Origin: Galbibacter sp035306585
GTDB lineage: Bacteria; Bacteroidota; Bacteroidia; Flavobacteriales; Flavobacteriaceae
Length of the DNA: 64,000 nucleotides
Reading direction: 5' to 3'
Assembly: GCF_035306585.1 (NCBI RefSeq)
Contig: NZ_DATGNU010000034.1
Span: 27,753 to 91,752 of the forward strand
The stretch's first letter is position 1, and each line of letters opens with the position of its first letter. This document shows positions 45,419-55,298 of the stretch, one piece after another. The translations under genes and the position numbers were made by a program. The notes below the pieces were generated by a model. It worked only from the letters and a program-made list of their open reading frames with translations, searched no databases and had not been told where the DNA came from.

Positions 45419-46570
45419 TTACCTTAAATTTTCCAGTATGAAGTCAATAGTTTTATTAGTATTGTAGTTGTGATTATAAGACTGTGTTAAGTGAATAGGC
45501 TTATGCACCAACCCTAGATCCATCATATGTTCTATACTACTTTGGTTCTCCAAGGAAACCTTACCACTTAAAAGAATCGATAAATCCCCCTGTCGCTTAT
45601 AATAATCATATATTTTCTTAAGGCCTGTTAAATACAAGAAATCTTTAGTAAATCCGCCACCTCTATGAACACGCAGGGTAATAATAAAGGCTTTCTCTCT
45701 ATGGAGTTTATATTGATTGTGTAACAAGTCAAAGGTATCAGCAAAATCATAACCATCGGTAAGAGAATCCGCCGCGATTACTCTATAAGCCAATGTTTTT
45801 AAGCGATCTAGGGTTAATGCTCCACTCATGTACTCACTAAAGACGGCCAGTCCCTCTTGAGTTTCTACATTTTTTGGAAAACCATTAGAGAAAATCTTTA
45901 AAGGCTGGTTTAATCCGTTAAAAGTAGTAACCATATGCACCCCTATTTCGTGGTTTGCAAGAGTTTTTAGTTGATTTTCGCTAAAACGAGCGTTCTTTTT
46001 AATAAATAAGGTTCTTAGCTTGTTTGAGACCATAGCATCTGCAGCGATACTAGTGGATAGTTTAATGTTTATTTTAAAATCATAGCTCTTAACAAAATTT
46101 TCAAAATAAGCCATTGCGTCAAGGGCTGAATAGATTTTTGGGTCTTCCTTATGATGATCCTTTAGATGAATAATGAACTTTGCGTTTTGAACATCTCTTT
46201 CCTTCGGGGCTCCATAGAGTCGAAGACTATTATAAAAAAATTTCTTCTTCTCGCCGATTGCATCAGAGCACTGTAGAACATTAGAATAATAATATATAAT
46301 ACTCTGATACAGGGTTTGTATCTGATCATCATGAATTTCTTCAAGATTGTTTAAATACAACCCTTGTTGTAACTTAAAGGCATTAAAATTACGTTTAGGG
46401 TACCTGAACCTAGGAACCTCTGTGTATTTAGAACTGTAGAATTTCTGCTTTTCCTTTTCTGAATTCAGTGGATTCAAATAGGTAAGTAATTCAATCCCTT
46501 TGTTTAAACGATCTAAATTCCTATCAATTGCAAAAAGTCCCTTATATTGTTCATCCAACGCCTGTTTCAT
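45419..46570 (-). CDS. DUF1704 metallopeptidase-like protein (QEGLA motif family)
   Basis: 383 residues. The family motifs are visible: zinc-binding HExxxH as H-E-I-G-V-H in LANHEIGVHMVTTF, the downstream Glu in NVETQEGLAVFSEYM (QEGLA), and RVHRGGGFTKDFLYL. The family includes the eukaryotic tubulin carboxypeptidase MATCAP. Bacterial members are annotated as flavohemoglobin-expression-modulating proteins; their substrate is unknown. There is no signal peptide. It starts 12 bases after the symporter stop, in a cluster with aroC and the symporter on the same strand. Confidence 0.85.
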   Translation of the reverse strand: MKQALDEQYKGLFAIDRNLDRLNKGIELLTYLNPLNSEKEKQKFYSSKYTEVPRFRYPKRNFNAFKLQQGLYLNNLEEIHDDQIQTLYQSIIYYYSNVLQCSDAIGEKKKFFYNSLRLYGAPKERDVQNAKFIIHLKDHHKEDPKIYSALDAMAYFENFVKSYDFKINIKLSTSIAADAMVSNKLRTLFIKKNARFSENQLKTLANHEIGVHMVTTFNGLNQPLKIFSNGFPKNVETQEGLAVFSEYMSGALTLDRLKTLAYRVIAADSLTDGYDFADTFDLLHNQYKLHREKAFIITLRVHRGGGFTKDFLYLTGLKKIYDYYKRQGDLSILLSGKVSLENQSSIEHMMDLGLVHKPIHLTQSYNHNYNTNKTIDFILENLR

Positions 46571-46582
46571 TATGGCCGAACA

Positions 46583-48010
46583 TTAGGTTTTAACTGCCTT
46601 TTCACCTTCATAATACATCATATTTTCGCCTTTGGCAATAATTGAAGATACAGTTACATCCCCCGTTACATTAACAACAGTTCGAATCATATCCAAAATT
46701 CGATCTACAGGTAAAATAATGGCAATCCATGCAGGATTTAATCCAACAGACTGCAAGACGATAATAAGCATTACTAAACCAGCACTTGGAACTGCAGCAG
46801 ATCCGATAGAGGCTAAGGTGGCTGTGAGTACAATGGTTAGTTGTTGCCCGAGCGTAAGATCTATCATATGTAATTGTGCTAAGAACACCACTGCAACACT
46901 TTGATATAAACATGTTCCATCCATATTAACTGTAGCTCCAATAGGCAGTACAAAACTGGTTATTTTCTTATCTACTTTTAAATTCTCCTCCACACATTCA
47001 AGTGTAACAGGAAGTGTGGCCGCACTACTTGAAGTGGAAAAGGCCAATGTTTGTGCAGGTCCAATAGCTTTAAATAAATCTACATACGGTACCACTTTGA
47101 CAAAAAGTTTCATAAGCAGAGGATACACCACAAGAATCATCAGTAATAACCCTAATGTAACTGTCAAAGAATACCAGCTAAGACCCTTAAATATCTCAAC
47201 AACTTTACCTACATCATCACCGGCCATTTTACTAACTACGCCAGCAAGTAAAGCAAAAACGAAAAATGGTGCCGCTTTCATAATGAGATCTACCATTTTT
47301 AAGAATACTTCCATTACACCTTCTACAAAATTTATCACGGGTATTGACTTTTCAGCCGGAATAAATAACAGTGCAATCCCGAAGAATAAGGCAAAGAATA
47401 TTACCTGAAGCATTAAGCCATTATCAGCAAGTGATTCAAAAATATTGGAAGGCACAATATCTACCAAAGGTTTTAAAGGTCCATCTTGTTTAGCTTTATC
47501 AGCTTCTTCCATTTTCTCATCAACCGATGAATCATTCAATTCAGCTCTAGAAAGATCGGTTATCTCTAAAGCACGCTCTTGGAATGCCGGATCATGTAAA
47601 TAGTCAATACCATCTTTTATCTGCAAATTCTCACTCTCAGCCCAAAGTTCATAACTTATACGGTTATCAATTCTACTCTGTTGGTCTATGAGCTCACCTG
47701 GTTTGATAAGGTTTACAAGTATAAGCCCTAATCCAACAGCAAATATTGTTGTTAGAAGATAGGCTAGTAATGTTTTTGCTCCCATTCTTCCCAAGTTAGC
47801 AGGGTCACCTATTCCAGCTACGCCATTTATAATTGAAAATAAAACAAGGGGCACGGCAATGAGCTTTAATAGGTTTATAAAAATGGTTCCAAATGGAGCG
47901 ACCCAATCAATGGTAAACTGACTCCAGCCTAATTTACTTGATAAAAGTGCCCAAACGATACCCAGTACTAATCCTATGACGATCTGCCAGTGTAATGCGA
48001 TTTTTTTCAC
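46583..48010 (-). CDS. Dicarboxylate/amino-acid:cation symporter (DAACS, GltP/DctA type)
   Basis: 475 residues with the SLC1-type fold. Visible are the first helices (HWQIVIGLVLGIVWALL), SIINGVAGIGDP, the Ser-rich hairpin FSTSSSAATLPVTLECVEE, NMDGTCLYQSVAVVFLAQ in helix 7, the second hairpin GSAAVPSAGLVML and DRILDMIRTVVNVTGD in helix 8. A ~85-residue polar insertion (~110-195, rich in Asp/Glu) interrupts the usual TM3-TM4 region and makes it longer than GltP. Na+ or H+ coupled uptake of glutamate, aspartate or C4-dicarboxylates is expected; substrate not determined. Confidence 0.92.
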   Translation of the reverse strand: MKKIALHWQIVIGLVLGIVWALLSSKLGWSQFTIDWVAPFGTIFINLLKLIAVPLVLFSIINGVAGIGDPANLGRMGAKTLLAYLLTTIFAVGLGLILVNLIKPGELIDQQSRIDNRISYELWAESENLQIKDGIDYLHDPAFQERALEITDLSRAELNDSSVDEKMEEADKAKQDGPLKPLVDIVPSNIFESLADNGLMLQVIFFALFFGIALLFIPAEKSIPVINFVEGVMEVFLKMVDLIMKAAPFFVFALLAGVVSKMAGDDVGKVVEIFKGLSWYSLTVTLGLLLMILVVYPLLMKLFVKVVPYVDLFKAIGPAQTLAFSTSSSAATLPVTLECVEENLKVDKKITSFVLPIGATVNMDGTCLYQSVAVVFLAQLHMIDLTLGQQLTIVLTATLASIGSAAVPSAGLVMLIIVLQSVGLNPAWIAIILPVDRILDMIRTVVNVTGDVTVSSIIAKGENMMYYEGEKAVKT

Positions 48011-48066
48011 TTAAAATGTGTTTAGTTAGAAAAGTTAGCTTTTGTAAAATATAATATTTAAGACCC

Positions 48067-49140
48067 TTAAATATCGCGATGTTTTCTTGCTTGATCGATA
48101 AGTTTGTAGTCCGCTATAACAAGAGCTGTCATGGCTTCAACAATCGGTACTGCTCTAGGTACCACACAAGGGTCGTGCCTTCCTTTACCGTGCATTTCTA
48201 CTGGATTTCCTTCAGTATCAATAGTGGGCTGGGTTTGCATGATTGTCGCTACAGGTTTAAAAGCCACTTTGAAGTAGATGTCCATTCCATTACTTATTCC
48301 ACCTTGTATTCCCCCAGAATTGTTAGTTTTAGTAGTACCGTCTTGGTTGTACAGATCATTATGCTCACTACCTCTCATCGCTGTACCGGCAAAGCCACTA
48401 CCATATTCAAATCCCTTTACCGCATTAATTGAAAGCATGGCCCTGCCTAATTCAGCATGCAGTTTTTCAAATGCAGGCTCACCAAGTCCAATTGGAAGAT
48501 TTTCAATCACACAAGTAACTGTACCACCAACAGTATCCCCATCCTTTCTAACTTCTTTGATAAAAGCTTCCATTTCCTTGGCCTTATTGGGATCGGGACA
48601 TCGAACAATATTTTGTTCCGCCTGATCAATATCCAAGTCTGTATAATGTTTATCTAACGTAATATGTCCCACAGAAGACACAAAAGCACGAATTTTAATG
48701 TCTTTAAGAAATTGTTTAGCGATCGCTCCAGCCACTACTCTACTAGCGGTTTCTCTAGCAGAACTTCGACCTCCTCCTCTATAATCTCTAAAGCCGTATT
48801 TCTTATTGTATACATAATCCGCATGAGAAGGACGGAAACTATCCTTGATATGAGAGTAATCATGTGATTTTTGATTTGTATTCTCAATGATAAAGCCGAT
48901 AGGAGTTCCCGTAGTCTTTCCTTCAAAAACTCCAGATAAGATACGAACTTCATCGGGCTCCTTCCGCTGGGTAACGATAGCCGATTGTCCAGGTTTTCTT
49001 CTATCCAAATCTAATTGGATTTTATCGAGGTCAAGTTGAATACCCGCTGGGCATCCATCAATTACACCACCCAGTGCTGGTCCGTGGGATTCGCCAAAAG
49101 TGGTCAAACTAAAAAGATTTCCGAAGGAATTTCCTGCCAT
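48067..49140 (-). CDS. aroC: Chorismate synthase
   Basis: 357 residues from MAGNSFGNLFSLTTFGESHG; a frame extending to 49209 adds residues not in the family. It converts EPSP to chorismate with reduced FMN, the last step of the shikimate pathway. Motifs: TFGESHGPALG (signature 1), YRGGGRSSARETASRVVAGAIA (signature 2) and, near the end, RHDPCVVPRAVPIVEAM (signature 3). Upstream of the symporter on the same strand by 56 bases. Its product feeds PabB, encoded at 61019. Confidence 0.97.
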   Translation of the reverse strand: MAGNSFGNLFSLTTFGESHGPALGGVIDGCPAGIQLDLDKIQLDLDRRKPGQSAIVTQRKEPDEVRILSGVFEGKTTGTPIGFIIENTNQKSHDYSHIKDSFRPSHADYVYNKKYGFRDYRGGGRSSARETASRVVAGAIAKQFLKDIKIRAFVSSVGHITLDKHYTDLDIDQAEQNIVRCPDPNKAKEMEAFIKEVRKDGDTVGGTVTCVIENLPIGLGEPAFEKLHAELGRAMLSINAVKGFEYGSGFAGTAMRGSEHNDLYNQDGTTKTNNSGGIQGGISNGMDIYFKVAFKPVATIMQTQPTIDTEGNPVEMHGKGRHDPCVVPRAVPIVEAMTALVIADYKLIDQARKHRDI

Positions 49141-49501
49141 GAATTTTATGATTTTGACAAATGTAATTTTTAATAAAGAGATACGAAAATTAATTTTCTG
49201 AATCTCCAAAAGATAGTGAAGTAAAATTTAAGGTAACAATGAGAATCCTAGCCCCTTTTTTAGTTTGGCGTTAAAGCCTAATCTATTAATTTCAATAAGT
49301 CTTAAACCCCACCTTTCTTATATAACCATATTGCTTTTAACATATTAAATGAAACTTATTCTTTTATCGCAGTCATGTGATAAAGCATCACTTCAACTTG
49401 TAATTCACAAAACACTTAACAATAACATGATATATATTTAATTTTTAAAAAATATACTTTCATGTTTTAGTTACTTCCTTTACTGTATAAAAATCATCTT
49501 T
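49141..49501. other. AT-rich divergent intergenic region
   Basis: 361 bases between aroC (-) and the phosphoesterase (+). Only upstream regions for both genes are expected; I see no terminator, leader peptide or convincing promoter. Confidence 0.4.
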
Positions 49502-50335
49502 TTGAGAAAACGTAAATTAGAAGTTGTGGTCATTTCAGATGTGCATTTGGGAACCTTTGGTTGCCACGCAGGAGAACTACTCTCTTATTTAAACAGCATC
49601 TCCCCAAAAAAATTAATACTTAACGGTGACATCATCGATATTTGGCATTTTAGAAAACGTTACTTCCCTAAGTCACATCTTCAGGTAATTAAAAAAATCA
49701 TTGATCTATCCACTAAAGGAACAGAGGTATATTATATTACTGGAAATCATGATGAGATGCTCAGAAAATTCAGTGATATAAGTATGGGTAATATCCATAT
49801 TCTCAATAAACTTATTTTAAATTTGGATGGAAAAAAAGCATGGATTTTTCATGGGGATGTATTTGATGTATCTATACAACACACCAAATGGATCGCTAAA
49901 TTAGGAGGATGGGGCTATGATTTTCTAATCCTCTTTAACCGAATTATTAATTGGGCTCTTATTCGAATGGGAAAAGAGAAGTATTCCCTCTCAAAAAAAA
50001 TAAAGAACGGGGTTAAGAAAGCCATAAAATATATTGATGATTTTGAGAGTGTAGCAGCTGATTTAGCTATAGAAAATGGGTATAAATATGTAGTGTGTGG
50101 CCATATACACCAACCACAAATGCTCAGAAAGGTCAATAAAAACGGAGCATGCTTATATTTAAACTCTGGCGATTGGATCGAAAATCTAACATCTCTAGAG
50201 TATCACCACAAACGCTGGAATCTGTATCATTTTAACCAGGATAAGCTGAGCTCTTTCTACGCAGATGAGGATCTAAAATCCATGAATTACAAAGAGTTAC
50301 TTGCCGCAATTACCATTACTTCAAAAAAAGTATAA
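49502..50335 (+). CDS. LpxH-like metallophosphoesterase
   Basis: 277 residues with the calcineurin-like phosphoesterase motifs in order: ISDVHLG (residues ~10-16), LNGDIIDIWHF, TGNHDEML, HGDVFD and CGHIHQPQM, all with intact metal ligands. It resembles UDP-2,3-diacylglucosamine diphosphatases that make lipid X for lipid A. Flavobacteria often carry such an LpxH-like form. The start is TTG at 49502, because no in-frame ATG lies near the conserved first strand. It is followed by a hibernation factor gene after 123 bases. Confidence 0.8.
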   Translation: MRKRKLEVVVISDVHLGTFGCHAGELLSYLNSISPKKLILNGDIIDIWHFRKRYFPKSHLQVIKKIIDLSTKGTEVYYITGNHDEMLRKFSDISMGNIHILNKLILNLDGKKAWIFHGDVFDVSIQHTKWIAKLGGWGYDFLILFNRIINWALIRMGKEKYSLSKKIKNGVKKAIKYIDDFESVAADLAIENGYKYVVCGHIHQPQMLRKVNKNGACLYLNSGDWIENLTSLEYHHKRWNLYHFNQDKLSSFYADEDLKSMNYKELLAAITITSKKV

Positions 50336-50458
50336 TCCTTAGGTTTATTAGCATGGTTTGAACCACTTTAAACTAAGTTCTTAAAATGCTATTAAAACTT
50401 AGAATGTTCCTTCGATTCTACAGAAAATTTTCTTATTTTTAGTACAAACATATGTACT

Positions 50459-50761
50459 ATGCAAATAAACTTTGAATACGATGGAGTGGCCGCTAGTTCC
50501 CGATTGGAACAACTGGTTAAAAAAAGACTAGAGAAGCTGGAAGATAAATATGATTTTATAGTCCGCTTTGATGTGTTTTTTCAAAATGAACGAAGTTCCA
50601 CTAGAGAAGCTGGAAAAATATGTAAAATCAAATTACGTGTCCCAGGCTCACTACTATTCTCGGAAGCTTCTCACGAAAAATTCGAGATGTCTATTCAGGA
50701 AGCCGCTGATGATTTAGAACGCCAACTACAAAAAAAGAAAGGCAAATTAAAGACAAACTAG
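50459..50761 (+). CDS. hpf: Short ribosome hibernation promoting factor (HPF/RaiA family)
   Basis: 100 residues, a single S30AE-like domain without the C-terminal dimerisation extension of long HPF. It begins MQINFEYDGVAASSRLEQLV and includes KKRLEKLEDKYDFIVRFDVFF, ICKIKLRVPGSLLFSEA and IQEAADDLERQLQKKKGK, matching the short form. It binds the ribosome decoding region in stationary phase. It has its own strong terminator. Confidence 0.9.
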   Translation: MQINFEYDGVAASSRLEQLVKKRLEKLEDKYDFIVRFDVFFQNERSSTREAGKICKIKLRVPGSLLFSEASHEKFEMSIQEAADDLERQLQKKKGKLKTN

Positions 50762-50773
50762 TTGCTTAAGGGC

Positions 50774-50817
50774 AAAAAAATAAGGTCTGATTTTTAGAAG
50801 CCAGACCTTATTTTTTT
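50774..50817. terminator. Bidirectional terminator between hpf and the OmpA gene
   Basis: AATAAGGTCTG and CAGACCTTATT form the core of a 16-position perfect stem (arms ending at 50788 and starting at 50802), with seven A before and seven T after. It serves both convergent genes. Confidence 0.88.
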
Positions 50818-50843
50818 GGTTATACTAAAAAGCAAAAGGCATA

Positions 50844-51533
50844 CTATTGTTGTGCTCTAGCCTCTTGAATCATTTCCTGATTAGCAATAATACCGAGCTC
50901 AACCCTTCTGTTTTTAACACGACCATCGGCAGTAGAATTGTCATATTTCGGCTGCGTTTCTCCGTACCATTTAGTTGTTAACCTTGAACTAGAGACACCA
51001 TTTGCAATTAAAAAGTCGCGAACAGATTTCGCTCTTTTTTCTGATAGTGCGTAATTGTATTCATCCGAGCCAGAGGTATCCGTATGGCCCTCTATAAGAA
51101 CATTAGTGTCCTCATATTCTCTAAAGACTTCTGCCATCTTATTTAAGGTAGCTTTACCTTCTGGGGAAATCTCAGCAGAATTAATTTTAAATTTAACACC
51201 ACTATTTTCATCAAAAGTTACATTAATACCTTCACCAATTCTGGTAACCTCTGCACCGGGTACGGCCTCTTCAATTGCTTCAGCATTTCGATCCATTTTA
51301 TTACCTATTCTATTTCCCACAACACCACCAACAGCGGCACCTATAATAGCACCTAAAACGGTATTGTTTCCATCACCTACATTATTTCCTATAACGCCAC
51401 CAATTACTGCACCAGAACCTGCTCCAATGGCAGTACCTCGTTGAGTCTTATTCGAATTTTGGATAGCATCACAACTAAACATTAATAGCACCGATGCCAT
51501 AATTAGACTCCCCTTATACACTGTTCTTTTCAT
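50844..51533 (-). CDS. OmpA-family lipoprotein with glycine-zipper domain
   Basis: 229 residues. A lipoprotein signal ends at LMFSC (Cys about 21). Residues ~35-90 form a glycine-zipper segment (GTAIGAGSGAVIGGVIGNNVG, VLGAIIGAAVGGVVGNRIG). Residues ~110-220 are the OmpA peptidoglycan-binding domain: VLIEGHTDTSGSDEYN, LSEKRAKSVRDFL and the C-terminal KNRRVELGI. It is an outer-membrane to cell-wall linker of the YiaD type. A lipocalin-like lipoprotein gene lies 31 bases upstream on the same strand, so they form a likely operon. Confidence 0.92.
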   Translation of the reverse strand: MKRTVYKGSLIMASVLLMFSCDAIQNSNKTQRGTAIGAGSGAVIGGVIGNNVGDGNNTVLGAIIGAAVGGVVGNRIGNKMDRNAEAIEEAVPGAEVTRIGEGINVTFDENSGVKFKINSAEISPEGKATLNKMAEVFREYEDTNVLIEGHTDTSGSDEYNYALSEKRAKSVRDFLIANGVSSSRLTTKWYGETQPKYDNSTADGRVKNRRVELGIIANQEMIQEARAQQ

Positions 51534-51564
51534 AAGATTATTATTTAGTTATATTTATTTAAAC

Positions 51565-52056
51565 TTACATACTGATTCTGTTGAATTGGTAGACTACCGT
51601 GACACTCTCACCATCTACATTTGAAACAGAACTAACGACCATTTGGTCAGCACTTAAACTTCTAATATCAAAAACATAGCCAAAACCTCCGCTTATATCC
51701 TTTTTCTTTTCATCGATAAATTTAAATTGGAATTTTGATGGATTTCCATTAACATCATCTTGAATTGACCAACGAATGAATCGCTGACCTGGAGCGCAAT
51801 CACCTGGAGCAATGATATTGTAATAGCCCGTGCTATTATTCGAGCGGAAGAACCACTCACTTCCTCTAAAACACTTAGAGGTCACATCATTGAAAAGTAA
51901 TGATTTGAAGTAGCCCTCATTGTTCTGATAATCAATATGGCTCAATTCCCAGGTTCCGTTTAATGTTTTTCTGGAATCCCGATTGGCCTTACTCAGCCCA
52001 CAGGAAGACGCAACCGCTGCGACTACCAATAATAACAAATATGCCTTTTTCTTCAT
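51565..52056 (-). CDS. Lipocalin-like lipoprotein
   Basis: 163 residues. Lipoprotein signal MKKKAYLLLLVVAAVASSC with Cys at 19. The mature part begins with the lipocalin-type KTLNGTWELSHIDY and is beta-rich (SEWFFRSNNSTGYYNI, VNGNPSKFQFKFIDE, VDGESVTVVYQFNRI). Two Cys besides the lipid-anchored one (in KCFRGSEW and GDCAPG) may form a disulfide. Proteins of this type are common in flavobacterial genomes next to OmpA-like genes; the ligand is unknown. First gene of the pair. Confidence 0.85.
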   Translation of the reverse strand: MKKKAYLLLLVVAAVASSCGLSKANRDSRKTLNGTWELSHIDYQNNEGYFKSLLFNDVTSKCFRGSEWFFRSNNSTGYYNIIAPGDCAPGQRFIRWSIQDDVNGNPSKFQFKFIDEKKKDISGGFGYVFDIRSLSADQMVVSSVSNVDGESVTVVYQFNRISM

Positions 52057-52163
52057 AATTAAGTAGTTTTAATTAAACCGATTTTGGGATCTAAATTAAT
52101 CATTATTACAAGCTAATTTAGATTTCTCTATTAAATTAATAAAAATTTAAACACAAGAATATA

Positions 52164-54164
52164 TTAATATTCTATTAGTTTTAACAATTCTTCTCTAAAC
52201 CTAGTTCTAGGCAAGTAGTTATTCTCTAGGGATTTAGCAAAAGGGATGGGGGTTTCGATGCTTCCCACTCGAATGATCGGAGCATCTAAATCTTCAAAGC
52301 AGTGCTGTACAACCAAGGCTGATATCTCACTGGCAAGTCCACAAAACAGTGTATCTTCATGCAAGATAAGTAATTTCCCTGTCTTTTTAACAGATTTGTA
52401 TATAGTTTGTTCATCAAGTGGCATCAAAGTTCTCAAATCAATAAGGTCGGCATCAACTTGAAGTTCATCAATTATATCAATAGCCCAGTGAACCCCAGCG
52501 CCATAAGTAACAATAGTAACAGCAGTTCCCGATTTGACCTTCATCGCTTCCCCTATAGGCGTGTTATAATATCCTAATGGAACATCTTGATATTGGGTTC
52601 TATACAGCGCTTTATGTTCGAAAAATAGCACTGGATTTGGATCTTCAATAGCGCTTATTAAAAGTCCTTTAGCATCCTTAGGAAAGGCCGGGTAAACCAC
52701 CTTTAACCCTGGAGTTTTCAAAAACCAAGCTTCATTTGTTTGAGAGTGGAAAGGTCCAGCCCCTACACCTGCTCCGCAAGGCATGCGAATAACAACATCA
52801 GCTTGTTGTCCCCATCGGTAGTGGGATTTAGCAAGATAATTTACGATGGGGTTAAATCCACTGCTTACAAAATCAGCAAATTGCATCTCTACAACCGCTT
52901 TAAAATTTTGAATGGCCAGCCCCATTGCTGTTGAGACAATACCTGATTCGCAAATTGGCGTGTTCCGTACACGGTCTTTTGAGAATTCTTCCACAAATCC
53001 TTGAGTAACCTTAAATACCCCTCCATATTCTGCGATATCCTGTCCCATGATCACAAGTTGATCAAAACGCCTCATGGCTTCTTTCAAACCATCAGAGACA
53101 GCATCTATAAAACGTATATTCTCTGTTTGATCCCCTGGAAGTACTTGGCTCGGGTGATACTCTTTAAAGACGTCTTGTATTTCTTCTTTTATAGTGCTTT
53201 CTATATCATGAGCTCCAAAAGCTCTCTGCAGATGCTCTTCAATTTCACTACTTATTCTATCTTTTATACCACTGATTTGATGTAAATCAAGGACGCCTTC
53301 ATCTATTAAAAAGTTCTCATAATTTGAAACTGGATCCCTAGCTTTCCAAGAGTTTATTAGACTTTTGGGAACATACTTCGTTCCACTAGCTTCCTCATGA
53401 CCACGCATACGAAAGGTTTTAAATTCTAGGAGCACGGGTCTAGGACGCTCTCGAATATTTTTCGCTAAAGCATTTACATTGGTATATACTTCAAGAATGT
53501 TGTTTCCATCAATGATATGGGACTCCATCCCATATCCTTTTGCTTTATCTACAATATGTTCACAGTTGAATTGTTCCATAGTAGGGGTAGATAATCCGTA
53601 TCCGTTATTTTCTATACAAAAAAGAACTGGTAACGACCAGACGGAAGCTATGTTTAAAGCCTCATGAAAATCACCTTCACTAGTTCCTCCTTCCCCACTA
53701 AAAACAGCACATACCTTAGGCTCGTTTCTTAATATATTACCCAGTGCAATACCATCGGCAACACCCAGTTGGGGGCCTAGGTGGGAAATCATTCCAATGA
53801 TATGATACTCATGTGTCCCAAAGTGAAAACTACGATCCCTTCCTTTTGTAAATCCAATATCCTTACCTTGCCACTGTCCGAATAGTTTATAAAACGGAAT
53901 TTTTCGAGTAGTAAATACCCCTAGATTACGATGCATTGGAAGAATATACTCATCCGTTTCTAGGGCGGAGGTTACCCCAACAGCGATGGCCTCCTGACCA
54001 ATTCCACTAAACCATTTTGAAATTTTTCCCTGTCGAAGTAAAACCAACATCTTCTCTTCGATCATTCGGGAGGTAAGCATCGCTTGATAAAGCTCCAGCT
54101 GTATTTTACTGGAAACCGAGCGATTATCAAAAACCATCGCATTGGAAATTAATGGGTGATCCAT
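52164..54164 (-). CDS. Fused E1 alpha/beta of a branched-chain-type 2-oxoacid dehydrogenase
   Basis: 666 residues from MDHPLIS; a longer frame to 54269 adds a hydrophobic N-terminus that does not fit. Residues ~1-325 are the E1 alpha domain with the ThDP motif GEGGTSEGDFHEALN...ENNGYG. Residues ~335-666 are E1 beta (MGQDIAEYGGVFKVTQGF, then the pyridoxal-type groove MPCGAGVGAGPFHSQTNEAW and VTIVTYGAG). A single polypeptide replaces the usual two subunits, a fusion common in Bacteroidota. It decarboxylates 2-oxoacids, most likely branched-chain ones, supplying precursors of iso-fatty acids. E2 and E3 are not adjacent. Divergent from the oxygenase gene. Confidence 0.88.
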   Translation of the reverse strand: MDHPLISNAMVFDNRSVSSKIQLELYQAMLTSRMIEEKMLVLLRQGKISKWFSGIGQEAIAVGVTSALETDEYILPMHRNLGVFTTRKIPFYKLFGQWQGKDIGFTKGRDRSFHFGTHEYHIIGMISHLGPQLGVADGIALGNILRNEPKVCAVFSGEGGTSEGDFHEALNIASVWSLPVLFCIENNGYGLSTPTMEQFNCEHIVDKAKGYGMESHIIDGNNILEVYTNVNALAKNIRERPRPVLLEFKTFRMRGHEEASGTKYVPKSLINSWKARDPVSNYENFLIDEGVLDLHQISGIKDRISSEIEEHLQRAFGAHDIESTIKEEIQDVFKEYHPSQVLPGDQTENIRFIDAVSDGLKEAMRRFDQLVIMGQDIAEYGGVFKVTQGFVEEFSKDRVRNTPICESGIVSTAMGLAIQNFKAVVEMQFADFVSSGFNPIVNYLAKSHYRWGQQADVVIRMPCGAGVGAGPFHSQTNEAWFLKTPGLKVVYPAFPKDAKGLLISAIEDPNPVLFFEHKALYRTQYQDVPLGYYNTPIGEAMKVKSGTAVTIVTYGAGVHWAIDIIDELQVDADLIDLRTLMPLDEQTIYKSVKKTGKLLILHEDTLFCGLASEISALVVQHCFEDLDAPIIRVGSIETPIPFAKSLENNYLPRTRFREELLKLIEY

Positions 54165-54306
54165 GAATTGTATTTTTACCAAATTTAGAAAAAAATATAG
54201 AATTTTGACTTTTTCCGACAAAAACAAAGGATTTAAAAGATACCCTTTAATTTTTAGAAATTCATACATTTGTTAGAAGTAACAATTGGTGTAAAATACT
54301 GGACAA

Positions 54307-55257
54307 ATGAATAAGATACCTAGTGTTGATCTAACAGATTTTTTATCAGAGGATCCTAAAAGAAAGCAGAAGTTTATTGATGAAATTGGTAAAGCGTACG
54401 AAGAAATTGGTTTTGTAGCCTTAAAAGGTCATTTTTTATCTGAAAAGTTAATTGAAGATTTGTACCAGGCAATAAAAAATTTCTTTAACCAACCACAAGA
54501 AATTAAAGACCAGTACGAAATTCCTGGAATTGGAGGTCAAAGGGGGTATACCTCCTTCGGTAAAGAACATGCCAAAGGTAGAAAGGAAGGGGATCTAAAA
54601 GAATTCTGGCATTTTGGGCAGTACGTGGAGAATAACCCAAAACTAGAAGCTGAATATCCAGATAATGTTATAGTGAAGGAAGTTCCTGAGTTTAATACAA
54701 CGGGCAAGCAAGCGTACAAGCAACTTGAAAAAACCGCTAAATATGTGCTTAGAGCATTAGCGCTACATTTGGATCTGCAGGAAAATTACTTTGATAAATT
54801 CATCACCAATGGAAATTCAATTCTAAGACCAATTCACTACCCCCCTATTAAAGAAGAGCCCAAAGCAGCAGTAAGAGCAGCGGCTCACGGGGATATTAAT
54901 CTGATCACCTTACTTATGGGAGCGCAAGGTAAAGGGCTTCAGGTTCAAAACCATGAAGGTCAATGGATTGATGCTATAGCAGAAGAAGATGAACTTATGA
55001 TTAACGTTGGTGACATGTTATCGCGCTTAACCAATAATAAGCTAAAATCAACCATACACCAGGTGGTGAACCCTCCTAAAGAACTGTGGAACACTTCTCG
55101 TTATTCCATCCCATTTTTTATGCATCCAGTGAGTGATATGCCGCTAAATGTGTTAGAGAATTGTGTGGATGAAGATCATCCAAAACTATACGAAGATATT
55201 ACCGCAGGTGAATTTCTGCACCAACGACTCATTGAACTTGGCCTTATCAAGGCTTAA
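54307..55257 (+). CDS. Isopenicillin-N-synthase-like Fe(II)/2-oxoglutarate oxygenase
   Basis: 316 residues with the non-heme iron dioxygenase fold. The N-terminal domain starts KIPSVDLTDFLSED and contains KGHFLSEKLIEDLY. The facial triad is His/Asp in AAHGDINLITLLMG and His in STIHQVVNPP, followed by R-x-S in RYSIPFF that binds the 2-oxoglutarate carboxylate. This family includes many 2OG oxygenases besides penicillin biosynthesis, so no antibiotic role is implied. Followed by a SUI1 gene after 41 bases, probably in one transcript. Confidence 0.88.
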   Translation: MNKIPSVDLTDFLSEDPKRKQKFIDEIGKAYEEIGFVALKGHFLSEKLIEDLYQAIKNFFNQPQEIKDQYEIPGIGGQRGYTSFGKEHAKGRKEGDLKEFWHFGQYVENNPKLEAEYPDNVIVKEVPEFNTTGKQAYKQLEKTAKYVLRALALHLDLQENYFDKFITNGNSILRPIHYPPIKEEPKAAVRAAAHGDINLITLLMGAQGKGLQVQNHEGQWIDAIAEEDELMINVGDMLSRLTNNKLKSTIHQVVNPPKELWNTSRYSIPFFMHPVSDMPLNVLENCVDEDHPKLYEDITAGEFLHQRLIELGLIKA

Positions 55258-55298
55258 AATAAAGGTAATACAAGTAGAATTAGCTGAAATTAGCCATA

